A DNA stretch of 63,697 nt from Acidimicrobiia bacterium (lineage in GTDB: Bacteria > Actinomycetota > Acidimicrobiia > IMCC26256 > PALSA-555): assembly GCA_040881685.1 (NCBI GenBank), contig JBBECS010000053.1:91217-154913 (forward strand), in the 5' to 3' direction. Positions within the stretch are counted from its first letter, which is position 1, and each line of letters begins with the position of its first letter. The position numbers were made by a program, and so were the translations under genes. The notes beneath the pieces were generated by a model. It did no database searches. It was given only the letters and a program-made list of their open reading frames with translations, and was not told the DNA's origin. Positions 1-8,804 of the stretch are shown piece after piece.

Positions 1-595
1 ACGCCAGGCCGGCGGCTGCAGCTGCGTCGCGATGGCGCTGCCAGGCCCAGCGCGCGGCGTCATGGCAGACGGTGGGGTGGAAGCCGGTGGCGAAGAGCAC
101 GCGCTCGACGTGATCGAGGTCGTCACCCTGTTCGAGCAGCGCGAGCGCCATGCGCCGAGCGCGCCGCTGCGCTTCCGCGTGCGGCGCCTCGGCGAGCACG
201 GTCTCGGTCCACTGCGCGTGCGCCGTCTGCAAGGGAGCGGGGAGTCGGCGAAGGTGACGCTGGGGGAGAGAGGGCAGCGTGCGGCGCACGGCCACGGTGC
301 CACGTCCGTCGGAGCACGCGAGGTCGAACGACTCGAGCCGGGTCAGGCTGCGCACGATGGGCGAGCTGTTGCCGGCGCGCTCGCCGAGCCCGAGCCGCTG
401 TGACGCTTCGGCCACCGGCAGCTCGATCGCCCCGTTGCGCTCGTCGAAGCGCGCCGCGAGGTGCCGGAGCAAGAGGAGCGACGTCGGCCCGAGGGTGGGG
501 AGCCAGAACGTCTCGGCGTAGATCGAGCGCGGGTCGTGGCCGACGGTGTCGATCACGGGATCGGGCCACGGCTGGATCGTGAGGGTCGTCGGCAT
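1..595 (-). CDS. Hypothetical protein, winged-helix-like (partial, cut by left edge)
   Basis: An open frame runs from an ATG at 595-593 to the left edge with no stop, so at least 198 N-terminal residues are present and the C-terminus is missing. It begins MPTTLTIQPWPDPVID and continues with a region (about residues 35-110) that reads like a winged helix: SLLLLRHLAARFD, then LPVAEASQRLGLG and SPIVRSLTRLESFDL. After that comes an arginine- and alanine-rich helical region. I do not recognise a named family. A DNA-binding role is only suggested by the helix pattern. The strand matches that of the downstream c-di-GMP protein. Confidence 0.6.
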   Translation of the reverse strand, partial: MPTTLTIQPWPDPVIDTVGHDPRSIYAETFWLPTLGPTSLLLLRHLAARFDERNGAIELPVAEASQRLGLGERAGNSSPIVRSLTRLESFDLACSDGRGTVAVRRTLPSLPQRHLRRLPAPLQTAHAQWTETVLAEAPHAEAQRRARRMALALLEQGDDLDHVERVLFATGFHPTVCHDAARWAWQRHRDAAAAAGLA

Positions 596-666
596 GGGGC
601 CTCCGAGCAGGGGTGGGCAGGTGGCGCCGACGACCCGCGACGCGCGCCGTAGTGACAGTGGGCGGT

Positions 667-2802
667 CTATTCCTCGACCACTCCGGACTCGGACCAGCCG
701 TTCACGTCAGGCCGAGAGCCCCACATCGACGCGTCCTGGGGACGACCGAACAGGTAGCCCTGCCCGTAGTCGCATCCCAACGAGCGCAGCTCGGAATGCT
801 GGTCGGTGGTCTCGACACCTTCGCCCACCGCACGCAACCCGAGGGAGTGCGCCAGGCCCACGACGGTCGCGCAGATCGCCGTGTCGTCTGCGTCACGTCC
901 GAGCCCGTCCACGAACGCACGATCGATCTTCAATGAGCTCACGGGGAAGCGCTTGAGGTAGGCCATCGAAGAGTACCCGGTGCCGAAGTCGTCGACCGCG
1001 AGCTGTACCCCGAGGTCGCGCAACGCGCGTAGCGATGTGATCGTTGCCTCCGCATCGCGCATCAACGCGCTCTCCGTGAGCTCGAGCCAGACCGCGTCGG
1101 GTCGAACGCCGGTCGCGTCGAGGATGCGCGCCACTTCGCTCACCAGGCCGGGCTCCGCGAGCTGGCGGGCGGCGAGGTTCACGCTCATGGCGAGGTGGGC
1201 GCCTTGCTCGTGCCATCGGACCAGCTGGGTGCACGCGGCCTCGAGCACCCAGGCGCCGATCGGCACCACGAGCCCGGTCTCCTCGGCCAGTCCGATGAAG
1301 TCGGCTGGTGCCACGAGGCCGCGTTCGGGGTGCTCCCAACGGACGAGCGCCTCGAAGCCGGTGACCCGTGCGTTCTCGAGGTGAACGATCGGCTGGTAGT
1401 GGAGCCGCAGCTCAGAGCGTTCGAGCGCACGCCGGAGGTCGTTGGCAGTGCGGAAGTGGTGGACGGCCTGGTCGTGCGTCTCCGACGCGAAGCACTCCAT
1501 CCGGTCGCGGCCCTCGTCCTTCGCCCGGTGCATCGCGGCGTTGGCGTTGCGCAGGAGTGTCTCCGGGGTCTCGAGCTCGCCTACGGCGATCGCGATGCCG
1601 ACGCTCGCCGTCACGAACACCTCGCCTTCGGTGATCACCACCGGCTTCGAGATCGCCTCGACGAGGCGGGCCGCGACCGCGCGGGCCCCTGACTCTTCCG
1701 ACACTCCGGAGCAGAGCACGGTGAACTCGTCGCCTTCGAAGCGCGCCACGATGTCGTTCGGACGGGTCGTTGCTCGGAGGCGATCGGCGATCGTCATGAG
1801 GATGCGATCGCCAGCCGGATGCCCGAGGCTGTCGTTGATGACCTTGAAGCGATCCAGGTCGATGAACAGGATCGCGGTCTGTTCGCGGCGGTCGCCGTTG
1901 GCGAGTGCACGGCGCAGCTCCTCCATGAACATCGAGCGGTTGGGAAGGCCGGTCAATGGGTCGTGAGCGGCCTGGTGTGCGAGGAGCCGGTCGTTCTCTT
2001 CGTGTTTGCTCGTGTCCTCGATCTGGGTCACGAGATAGATGGGTTGCCCGTCGTGGCCCCGCACCACTGACGACGACATCCGCGCGCTGATCGGCCGACC
2101 GTCGGCGTGCACCCAGCGCTGCTCGCTTCGATCGCCCGCGCCGTAGCCGGCAGCCGCGTTGGCCAATGCGCTCGCTACGGAGTCGCGGTCCTCGTGGTAC
2201 GAGAGCGCGACGAGCGACACGCCTTCGAGTGCCTCCTCGCTCATGCCGAGCGTCTGCGCGAGCGCGCGGTTGGCCCTCAGCACCCGCCCATCGACTGTCG
2301 TGAGGGCCATCCCGATCGGTGAGTCGTCGAAGGTCGCGTGAAAGCGGGCGCGCACCTCGGCCAGCGCCGATTCGACGAGGCGGCGATCGGTCACGTCGCT
2401 CGCCGTGACCACGAATCCTCCGACGGCCGGGTCGTCGATGCGGTTCGTCACCGCGACGGCGACCGTGTGCCAGCTGCCGTCTTGGTGGTGGACGCGCAGC
2501 TCGACACGCTCGGTCTCTCCGACGCGCTCGCTGCTCGCCCGCGCCGTGGCGACGACGCGGGCTCGATCGGTCGGGTGCACGATGTCGATCGGCGCAGCTC
2601 CGAGCAATGAAGAGACCGGACGGCCGAGGAGTCGCTCGGTCGCGGGATTGGCGTACGAGAGTCGCCCGTCGCGGTCGAAGACGCCGATCGCGTCGTCGGT
2701 GTCGCTGAGGAGGGCGTGCAAGCGCGACTCGCTGCGTCGCAACCGCACCCCGGCCGTCTCGTCAGAGCGCCGGTGCTTTCGCCCCGTGATCTCGATCCCC
2801 AT
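667..2802 (-). CDS. PAS-PAS-GGDEF-EAL cyclic-di-GMP protein
   Basis: A 711-residue signalling protein with no obvious membrane segment. Two PAS domains (about residues 25-140 and 145-270) precede a GGDEF domain (about 275-440) and an EAL domain (about 450-700). The diguanylate cyclase signature is EGDEF rather than GGDEF, although an RPND inhibitory-site motif sits five residues before it. The EAL domain has the full set expected of a phosphodiesterase: FEALVRW, SVNLAAR, ELTES, DDFGTGYSS, GEGVET and GQGYLFG. I therefore infer net c-di-GMP hydrolysis, with the GGDEF half perhaps sensing GTP. The reading frame is open upstream into meaB, but the ATG at 2802 begins the PAS-like sequence and clears the meaB stop, so it was chosen. 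It lies 56 nt downstream of meaB on the same strand. Confidence 0.88.
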   Translation of the reverse strand: MGIEITGRKHRRSDETAGVRLRRSESRLHALLSDTDDAIGVFDRDGRLSYANPATERLLGRPVSSLLGAAPIDIVHPTDRARVVATARASSERVGETERVELRVHHQDGSWHTVAVAVTNRIDDPAVGGFVVTASDVTDRRLVESALAEVRARFHATFDDSPIGMALTTVDGRVLRANRALAQTLGMSEEALEGVSLVALSYHEDRDSVASALANAAAGYGAGDRSEQRWVHADGRPISARMSSSVVRGHDGQPIYLVTQIEDTSKHEENDRLLAHQAAHDPLTGLPNRSMFMEELRRALANGDRREQTAILFIDLDRFKVINDSLGHPAGDRILMTIADRLRATTRPNDIVARFEGDEFTVLCSGVSEESGARAVAARLVEAISKPVVITEGEVFVTASVGIAIAVGELETPETLLRNANAAMHRAKDEGRDRMECFASETHDQAVHHFRTANDLRRALERSELRLHYQPIVHLENARVTGFEALVRWEHPERGLVAPADFIGLAEETGLVVPIGAWVLEAACTQLVRWHEQGAHLAMSVNLAARQLAEPGLVSEVARILDATGVRPDAVWLELTESALMRDAEATITSLRALRDLGVQLAVDDFGTGYSSMAYLKRFPVSSLKIDRAFVDGLGRDADDTAICATVVGLAHSLGLRAVGEGVETTDQHSELRSLGCDYGQGYLFGRPQDASMWGSRPDVNGWSESGVVEE

Positions 2803-2830
2803 CCCAACGAGTGATCGACAATTTCGGGCC

Positions 2831-2845
2831 CCCGTCTGAAGTTCC
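2831..2845 (-). promoter_or_regulatory. Motif GGAACTTCAGACGGG upstream of GGDEF-EAL gene
   Basis: On the minus strand GGAACTTCAGACGGG lies 28 nt before the ATG at 2802. It is flanked by TTTCGG and CCGAAA, which could form a 6-bp stem with the motif in the loop. A near-identical GGCACTTCAGACGGG occurs upstream of another GGDEF gene at 30752-30766. The function is unknown. Confidence 0.35.
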
Positions 2846-2858
2846 GAAACCCGCCGGG

Positions 2859-3824
2859 TCAGCCCTTGAAGGTGTCCAGGACCCGTTCGGCGGCAACGGT
2901 GGGGGGGATCTTCCCTGCGACCACGTCGGCCTCGAGCCGCGCCGTCGCCTCGGCCGAGGTCGGGTCGTGGCGAAGCCGTTCGAGCAGGCCGGCCGACAGC
3001 TCGCCCCACATCCATGCTTTCGCTTGCTCGGCCCGGCGACGTCCCAGCTCCCCGGCCTCGTCGAGGACCCGGTGGTGCTCCTCGACCGCGGCCCAGCACT
3101 CGTCCACGCCGAGCCCTTCGAGCGCCGAGCACAACACCACGCGCGGCTCCCACGGGGGCGTCTTCGGCCGGATGAGGCGTACGGCGTTCGCGTAGTCGGA
3201 TGCCGTGACGCCCGCCACCGTCGCGAGCTCGCCGTCGGCCTTGTTCACGACGACGACGTCGGCCAGCTCCATGATCCCCCGCTTGATCCCCTGCAGCTCG
3301 TCGCCTCCACCCGGCGCGATCAGCAGCACGAAGCAGTCGACCATTCCCTCGACTGCGACCTCCGACTGTCCGACGCCCACGGTCTCCACGAGCACCACTT
3401 CGAACCCGGCTGCCTCACACAGCAGCAACGCCTCGCGAGTGCGTCGCGCCACGCCGCCCAACGTCCCGCTCGTCGGCGACGGCCGTACGAACGCCTCGGG
3501 CCGGCGCGTGAGCTCCTCCATGCGCGTCTTGTCGCCGAGGATCGAACCCCCCGACCGCGTGCTCGAAGGATCCACCGCCAAGACCGCCACCCGCTTGCCC
3601 GCATCGACGAGGTGCAGCCCGAGCGTCTCGATCAGTGTCGACTTTCCCGATCCCGGCGCGCCGGAGATCCCGACGCGCACCGCGCCTCCGGTGCGCGGCA
3701 TGAGCTCGGTCAGGAGCGCGTCGGCTTCCTCGCGGTGATCTGCACGCGTCGACTCCACGAGCGTGATCCCGCGCGCCAACGCGCGCCGATCGCCCCCGAT
3801 GATCTGAGCTGCGAGCTCGCTCAC
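2859..3824 (-). CDS. meaB: MeaB/ArgK-family GTPase, methylmalonyl-CoA mutase chaperone
   Basis: A 321-residue G3E-type GTPase that in this family protects and reloads adenosylcobalamin in methylmalonyl-CoA mutase. Visible motifs are the P-loop GAPGSGKST (about residue 57), [11 protein letters not shown] followed by ILGDKTRM, the Walker B/G3-like [10 protein letters not shown], and the guanine-specificity motif NKADG. Length and motif order fit MeaB. The GTG start at 3824-3822 overlaps the TGA of the mutase gene by 4 nt (GTGA), so the two are translationally coupled, which supports the pairing. No epimerase gene is visible nearby. Confidence 0.95.
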   Translation of the reverse strand: MSELAAQIIGGDRRALARGITLVESTRADHREEADALLTELMPRTGGAVRVGISGAPGSGKSTLIETLGLHLVDAGKRVAVLAVDPSSTRSGGSILGDKTRMEELTRRPEAFVRPSPTSGTLGGVARRTREALLLCEAAGFEVVLVETVGVGQSEVAVEGMVDCFVLLIAPGGGDELQGIKRGIMELADVVVVNKADGELATVAGVTASDYANAVRLIRPKTPPWEPRVVLCSALEGLGVDECWAAVEEHHRVLDEAGELGRRRAEQAKAWMWGELSAGLLERLRHDPTSAEATARLEADVVAGKIPPTVAAERVLDTFKG

Positions 3825-5941
3825 CCGTGCCGCGGAAGCGCGGCCAGCACCTCGGATGCGGCCGTGGCGATGTGCGTACCCGGGCCGAACACCGCGGCGA
3901 CACCGGCATCGCGCAGGAAGTCGTAGTCCGCCGGTGGGATCACGCCACCGACCACGACCACGATGTCGTCGCCACCCTGCTTGCGAAGCTGCGCGATGAG
4001 ATCCGGCACCAACGTCTTGTGCCCCGCGGCCTGGCTGCTCACGCCGACCACGTGCACGTCGTTTTCGACGGCGTCGCGCGCCGCTTCCTCGGGTGTCTGG
4101 AACAGCGGTCCCACGTCCACGTCGAACCCGAGGTCAGCGAACGCGGTCGCGATCACCTTGGCGCCGCGGTCGTGGCCGTCTTGACCGATCTTGACCACCA
4201 GGATCCGCGGGCGACGGCCCTCGGCCGTCGCGAACTCCTCGACCTGGGCCCGGGCGCGGTCCCACTCCTCGTCGCCCTCGGCCGCCCTCCCGTACACACC
4301 AGAGATCGTACGAACCGTTGCCCGGTGGCGGGTGAACACCTGCTCGAGCGCGTCGGAGATCTCGCCCACGGTGGCGCGGGCACGGCTGGCCTCGGTGCTG
4401 AGCTCGAGCAGGTTGGCGTCGCCGCGCGCCCCCTCGGTGAGCCGCTCGAGCGCGGCCGTGCACACCGCCTCGTCGCGGGTCGCGCGCACCCGCTCCAGGC
4501 GGGCGATCTGCGACTCGCGGACCGCCGAGTTGTCCACCGTGCGGATGTCGACGGCTGACTCCTCGGCGAGCCGGTACTTGTTCACGCCGACGATCACCTC
4601 GTCGCTACGGTCCACCGCCGCCTGGCGGCGGGCGGCGGCCTCCTCGATGCGCAGCTTCGGCATCCCCGACTCGACCGCCTTGGTCATGCCGCCGAGAGCC
4701 TCGACCTCCTCGATCAGCGCCCATGCGTGCTTCGCGACCGCGTCGGTGAGTGCCTCCACGTAGTACGAGCCGCCCAGCGGGTCGACCACGTGGGTGACGC
4801 CGGTCTCCTCGGCGAGGATCAGCTGGGTGTTGCGCGCCACCCGCGCGGCGAAGTCGCTGGGAAGCGCGAGCGCCTCGTCGAAGGAGTTGGTGTGCAGGCT
4901 CTGCGTTCCGCCCAGCACTGCGGCCAGCGCTTCATATGCGGTGCGCACGATGTTGTTGTACGGGTCTTGCTCGGTGAGCGAGACACCCGAGGTCTGGCAG
5001 TGCGTGCGCAGCATCAGGGATCCGGGCTTCTTCGGATCGAACTGGCGCATCACGCGAGCCCACAGCAGGCGGGCGGCGCGCAGCTTCGCAACCTCCATGA
5101 AGATGTTCATGCCGATGCCGAAGAAAAAGGACAAGCGACCGGCGAACGCGTCCACGTCGAGTTTGCGGCCGAGGGCGGCGCGCACGTACTCGAGGCCGTC
5201 GGCGAGCGTGAACGCGAGCTCCTGCACGGCGGTCGCGCCGGCCTCGAGCATGTGGTAACCCGAGATCGAGATCGAGTTGAACTTCGGCATGTGCTGCGTC
5301 GTGTACTCGATGATGTCGGCAACGATCCGCATGCTCGGCTCGGGCGGATAGATGTAGGTGTTGCGGACCATGAACTCCTTGAGGATGTCGTTCTGGATGG
5401 TCCCGCCGAGCTGGTCCTGCGAGACGCCCTGCTCCTCGGCCGCGACGATGTAGCCGGCGAGCACCGGCAGCACTGCGCCGTTCATCGTCATCGAGACCGT
5501 CATGCGGTCGAGCGGGATCCCGTCGAAGAGGATCTTCATGTCCTCGACCGAGTCGATCGCGACGCCCGCCTTGCCGACGTCGCCGACCACGCGCGGGTGG
5601 TCGCTGTCGTAGCCGCGGTGGGTGGCGAGGTCGAAGGCCACCGACACGCCCGTCTGCCCGCCGGCGAGGTTCTGGCGATAGAAGGCGTTCGATTCCGCGG
5701 CGGTGGAGAACCCGGCGTACTGGCGGATCGTCCACGGGCGGTTGGAGTACATCGTGGCCCGCACGCCCCGTACGAACGGGTCGAAGCCAGGCAGCGTGCC
5801 AACGGCCTCGAGGCCCTCGAGGTCGGCCTCGGTGTAGAGCGGCTTGACCGGGATCCCCTCCGGCGTCTCCCAGACCAGCTGGTCGGGCTCCCCACCCACT
5901 TCCTTGGCGGCCAGGCCCTTCCAGTCGGGCACACTCGGCAT
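3821..5941 (-). CDS. Methylmalonyl-CoA mutase, large/single-chain subunit
   Basis: A 706-residue adenosylcobalamin-dependent mutase that interconverts methylmalonyl-CoA and succinyl-CoA. The N-terminal TIM barrel carries [32 protein letters not shown] and [12 protein letters not shown]. The C-terminal B12 domain has the base-off signature DGHDRG (about residues 600-610), followed by [10 protein letters not shown] and [11 protein letters not shown] just before [10 protein letters not shown] and Arg in PSMR match the residues I recall as selecting methylmalonyl-CoA over isobutyryl-CoA. No small MutA subunit is adjacent, so it is probably a homodimer of the Sbm/human type. The ATG at 5941 was preferred to the upstream 6037 start because homology begins at once ([15 protein letters not shown]) and a TACCGT -10 box lies 7 nt before it. 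Confidence 0.95.
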   Translation of the reverse strand: MPSVPDWKGLAAKEVGGEPDQLVWETPEGIPVKPLYTEADLEGLEAVGTLPGFDPFVRGVRATMYSNRPWTIRQYAGFSTAAESNAFYRQNLAGGQTGVSVAFDLATHRGYDSDHPRVVGDVGKAGVAIDSVEDMKILFDGIPLDRMTVSMTMNGAVLPVLAGYIVAAEEQGVSQDQLGGTIQNDILKEFMVRNTYIYPPEPSMRIVADIIEYTTQHMPKFNSISISGYHMLEAGATAVQELAFTLADGLEYVRAALGRKLDVDAFAGRLSFFFGIGMNIFMEVAKLRAARLLWARVMRQFDPKKPGSLMLRTHCQTSGVSLTEQDPYNNIVRTAYEALAAVLGGTQSLHTNSFDEALALPSDFAARVARNTQLILAEETGVTHVVDPLGGSYYVEALTDAVAKHAWALIEEVEALGGMTKAVESGMPKLRIEEAAARRQAAVDRSDEVIVGVNKYRLAEESAVDIRTVDNSAVRESQIARLERVRATRDEAVCTAALERLTEGARGDANLLELSTEASRARATVGEISDALEQVFTRHRATVRTISGVYGRAAEGDEEWDRARAQVEEFATAEGRRPRILVVKIGQDGHDRGAKVIATAFADLGFDVDVGPLFQTPEEAARDAVENDVHVVGVSSQAAGHKTLVPDLIAQLRKQGGDDIVVVVGGVIPPADYDFLRDAGVAAVFGPGTHIATAASEVLAALPRHG

Positions 5942-5944
5942 GAA

Positions 5945-5975
5945 CTCAACGGTAGAGGGGTCTCTGCCCGTTGAG
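5945..5975. promoter_or_regulatory. Inverted repeat over the mutase -10 box
   Basis: CTCAACGG (5945-5952) and CCGTTGAG (5968-5975) form a perfect 8-bp inverted repeat with a 15-nt spacer. On the minus strand the hexamer TACCGT (5954-5949), positioned like a -10 box 7 nt before the mutase ATG, overlaps the proximal arm. The repeat could be an operator or a 5' hairpin. No regulator is identified. Confidence 0.4.
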
Positions 5976-6131
5976 CGACCTGGCGTCAGGCGGGCGGCGA
6001 GCGAGTGCGACCAGGACGGTGGGCAGATGTGGGTCAAGTGAACCCTGGAAGTGGACGAGAACTCGCGCGAGACTGCCGGGGCGGGCGGTCAGTACGGGAC
6101 ATCCAGCCCAACGATATTGAGGACGCCCCCC

Positions 6132-7562
6132 ATGCGCCGTCTGCTCATCCTTCCCGCGGCACTGCTCGTGCTGCTCGGCGGGCCCGTCTTCGCCCTAGAG
6201 AGCACCACGCCACCGCCGGTGACCACCGACGAGGTCCCCGTGGTGGCCGAGGGCCAGACCGTGGCCGAGGGCTGGCAGTCCGCCACGACTCCTGTCGACG
6301 CCAACGTTGTCGGCATCTCGTGGGAGGGCGACCGGTCGGCCGAGTTCACCGTCGAGGTCCAGCAGTCCAACGGCACATGGTCGAAGGCCACGGCCGTGGA
6401 GGGCGATTCCGACGGCCAGGTCGAGACCGGAAGCGCGGATGCGGTCGGCGCAATCGCCGATCCGTCGACAGCAACTGACCCGATCTGGATCGGCGACAAC
6501 GCGACGGCCGTGCGCGTCACGCTCGCAGACGGCACCGCCACGAACGTGACCGTCGAAGCCGTGGATGCGTCGGCGGCCGACCCGCCCTCTGGCTCGGCCG
6601 GTGCCGCGGGTGGCTTCTTCCCGATCATCGACGGACCGCAGCGGTACCTCTTCGCGGGCGCGCTCCTGGCCTCGGCTGCCCTGTTGGTTGCCATCGCGTT
6701 CGGCTGGTCACCTTGGCGCTACCGCGCCGCGCGCCGGACCTTGCTCGTGGTCGTCGTGGGCGCGCTCGCGGTCTCCGCCTGTCGCCCGGCGCCGGCCGCC
6801 AACGGCACGGTGCAACCGGGGATGATCATGCGATCGCAGTGGGCCGCCCGACCGTTCGGTACCGGGCCCGTCACGTGCAGCGCGCCCCAGATGGCTGCTG
6901 GTGGCCTGCGCTTTGCCGTGGTGCATCACACCGCAGGGAGCAACAACTACACCGCGAGTCAGAGCGCGTCGATCGTGCGCGGCATCCAGTCGTACCACAT
7001 GAACGCGAACGGCTTCTGCGACGTGGCGTACCACTTCCTCATCGACAAGTACGGCCAGATCTTCGAAGGCCGCGCCGGCGGCATCGCGAACCCAGTCATC
7101 GGCGGTCATGCCGGTGGCTTCAACACCGGCTCCGTGGGCGTGGCGCTGCTCGGTGACTTCACGAGCATCAAGCCGACGAACGCGCAATGGCAGTCACTCG
7201 TGCATCTCTTGCGCTGGCGGCTGAGCGTCGGGTTCGTCGACCCACTGAGGGGGTTCTGGCAGACCGTCGCCTCGTCGCCGTGCAACTGCCAGAACTGGCC
7301 AGTGGGATCGAAGGTGTTCCTGCCGAACGCGATCGTCACGCACCGCGACGTCGACAAGACCGGTTGCCCGGGCAATGCCTTCTACAGCGAGCTCGCCACC
7401 CTGCGGCAGCAAGTGAAGGCGGGGATCGTGTACCCACCGACGACCACGAGCACCAGCAGCACGAGCACGAGCAGCACGACGTCGACCACCCTCTCGGGCG
7501 GCGCAGTCCCCACCAGCTCGACGACGACGAGCGGTCCCGTCACGACGACGAGCCAGCCTTAG
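6132..7562 (+). CDS. Secreted PGRP/N-acetylmuramoyl-L-alanine amidase-like protein
   Basis: A 476-residue exported protein. Residues 1-22 are a signal peptide (MRRLLILPAALLVLLGG). An unrecognised beta-rich extracellular region follows to about residue 180, then a membrane segment (YLFAGALLASAALLVAIAFGW), then a second hydrophobic stretch ending in the lipobox-like VGALAVSAC with Cys217. The amidase_2/PGRP domain (about 230-420) shows RSQWAARPF, VVHHTAGSNN, DVAYHFLID, GRAGG and THRDVDKTGCPG, giving the His/His/Cys-type zinc site of the family. The C-terminus is a Ser/Thr low-complexity tail. The ATG at 6132 was chosen because it starts the signal peptide. The internal signal-like segment suggests fusion of two ancestral genes. 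Confidence 0.85.
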   Translation: MRRLLILPAALLVLLGGPVFALESTTPPPVTTDEVPVVAEGQTVAEGWQSATTPVDANVVGISWEGDRSAEFTVEVQQSNGTWSKATAVEGDSDGQVETGSADAVGAIADPSTATDPIWIGDNATAVRVTLADGTATNVTVEAVDASAADPPSGSAGAAGGFFPIIDGPQRYLFAGALLASAALLVAIAFGWSPWRYRAARRTLLVVVVGALAVSACRPAPAANGTVQPGMIMRSQWAARPFGTGPVTCSAPQMAAGGLRFAVVHHTAGSNNYTASQSASIVRGIQSYHMNANGFCDVAYHFLIDKYGQIFEGRAGGIANPVIGGHAGGFNTGSVGVALLGDFTSIKPTNAQWQSLVHLLRWRLSVGFVDPLRGFWQTVASSPCNCQNWPVGSKVFLPNAIVTHRDVDKTGCPGNAFYSELATLRQQVKAGIVYPPTTTSTSSTSTSSTTSTTLSGGAVPTSSTTTSGPVTTTSQP

Positions 7563-7584
7563 CTCGTCGGGGCTGCCGTCGGGC

Positions 7585-7845
7585 CTAGCTGGCCTTCGGG
7601 AGCCGGGAGTCGGGCTGGTTGACGCGCGCGAGCTCCGCCCGGGCCGCGGCCACGCCCTCACGGCCCACGCGGCGGGCCTGGGCGTCGAGGCGCCAGTCGG
7701 TGCCCCAACGGACCCGAGGTGTTCGAGAGGACTTCACGGTCCGGGCGCGACGGGGCTTGCGGGCAACCGCACGCCCGGCTGGGGCGTCGACGAGATGCAG
7801 CTGCGTGTTCACACCATGAATATCCCCCAGGGGTGTGACAGTCAT
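7585..7845 (-). CDS. Small basic hypothetical protein
   Basis: An 86-residue frame from ATG 7845-7843 to TAG. The N-terminal part (MTVTPLGDIHGVNTQLHLVD) is followed by a strongly basic middle (RKPRRARTVKSSR) and a helical C-terminus (WRLDAQARRVGREGVAAARAEL). The helical end looks like authentic high-GC actinobacterial coding sequence. I recognise no family. The basic composition would suit nucleic-acid binding, but that is a guess. It is convergent with the PGRP gene (22 nt between stops). The frame stays open further upstream, so the start is uncertain; a GTG at residue 11 is an alternative. Confidence 0.5.
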   Translation of the reverse strand: MTVTPLGDIHGVNTQLHLVDAPAGRAVARKPRRARTVKSSRTPRVRWGTDWRLDAQARRVGREGVAAARAELARVNQPDSRLPKAS

Positions 7846-7985
7846 TCCCGAGATGGGCAGTTTTTGGGTCCCTTGCCCAACATTTCCGTAGGTTCTTGCG
7901 TCCTTCTTGGGATGGAACGTCAGTCTCAATAGATCGGCGGTGGGTGCCGATGGTGTTGAGGGGTCGGAAGGAGGGAGGCATCGTG

Positions 7986-8804
7986 ATGAGAGGGCGGGGA
8001 GCAGCGCTGATCGGGCTCGTCCTGATCGCCGCGGCCTGTCGCCCGGCACGCCCACCGCCCCCTCCGCCGCCCACGGTGATCGTCTACGGCGACTCGTTGA
8101 CCAATGGATCGAAGGCGTTCATCGAAGCGGGAATCGCGAAGCGACGCCCGGGTTGGCGAGTGGTGATCCGCTCCTTCGGAGGGACCGCAATCTGCGACTG
8201 GCTCGCGCAGATGCAGAAGGACGGGGGCTTGAACGCGCGAGTCGTGATCGTCCAGTTCTCAGGCAACGCGCTCACCCCGTGCATGGCGGCAAGTACTCCG
8301 GCTGGCAGCCCCGGGTATCTGGCCAAGTACACCACCGATGCCAACGCCGCAGCAGCGATCTGGACAGCTCGAGGGGTGAAGGTTGGCTTCGTCGCCAGCC
8401 CTGGACCCTTCCTCGAGCCGCCCCCTCTTTTCCCTGCTCCCCACGTCCTAGACGGGGTGTACTCATCGGTCGCCGCCGCGCGCGCCGCGAGTGGCGTGAC
8501 GTTCTCAAACGCGCCCGAGATGGCGCTGGCGGTCGCTGACCCTTCGGTGCCAGGCCAGTTCGTGTTCCCGCTGCGCATGCCGTGCCTTCCCCATGAGCTC
8601 ACACTTCCCGGATGCGTGATGGATCTCACCGACAACACGCTCAAGATCCAAGTCCGCGACGGACTCCCACCCGACGCCGGCAACCCGACGTCTCGTGGGC
8701 ATTTCTGCCCGATCGCGCACGCCTCGCCGTGCCCGGTCTATGCCTCGGGTGCGTTCCGCTTCGGCGACGCGATCGCTGCCACCGCCTCCACCCTCATGGT
8801 CTGA
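7986..8804 (+). CDS. Lipoprotein, SGNH/GDSL-type hydrolase-like
   Basis: A 272-residue predicted lipoprotein. The signal MRGRGAALIGLVLIAAAC ends at lipobox Cys18 and is followed by RPARPPPPPPP. Block I of the SGNH hydrolases is clear (VIVYGDSLTNG, about residues 32-42), and FGGTAICDW plus VVIVQFSGNAL resemble the Gly and Asn blocks. The usual C-terminal DxxH is not obvious, so catalysis is not assured. The ATG at 7986 has the ribosome binding site GGAAGGAGGGA about 8 nt upstream. Its TGA overlaps the ATG of the following subtilase (TGATG), so the two are co-translated. The substrate is unknown; cell-wall or glycan deacylation is plausible. Confidence 0.75.
   Translation: MRGRGAALIGLVLIAAACRPARPPPPPPPTVIVYGDSLTNGSKAFIEAGIAKRRPGWRVVIRSFGGTAICDWLAQMQKDGGLNARVVIVQFSGNALTPCMAASTPAGSPGYLAKYTTDANAAAAIWTARGVKVGFVASPGPFLEPPPLFPAPHVLDGVYSSVAAARAASGVTFSNAPEMALAVADPSVPGQFVFPLRMPCLPHELTLPGCVMDLTDNTLKIQVRDGLPPDAGNPTSRGHFCPIAHASPCPVYASGAFRFGDAIAATASTLMV

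Noticed and set aside
32-403. Plus-strand ORFs in the first 600 bases
   Set aside because: They oppose the better-supported minus-strand frame, which runs off the edge without a stop, and have atypical composition.
2803-3153. Upstream extension of the GGDEF-EAL frame to 3153
   Set aside because: The extension is Arg/Gly-rich antisense-like sequence inside meaB and lacks domain similarity.
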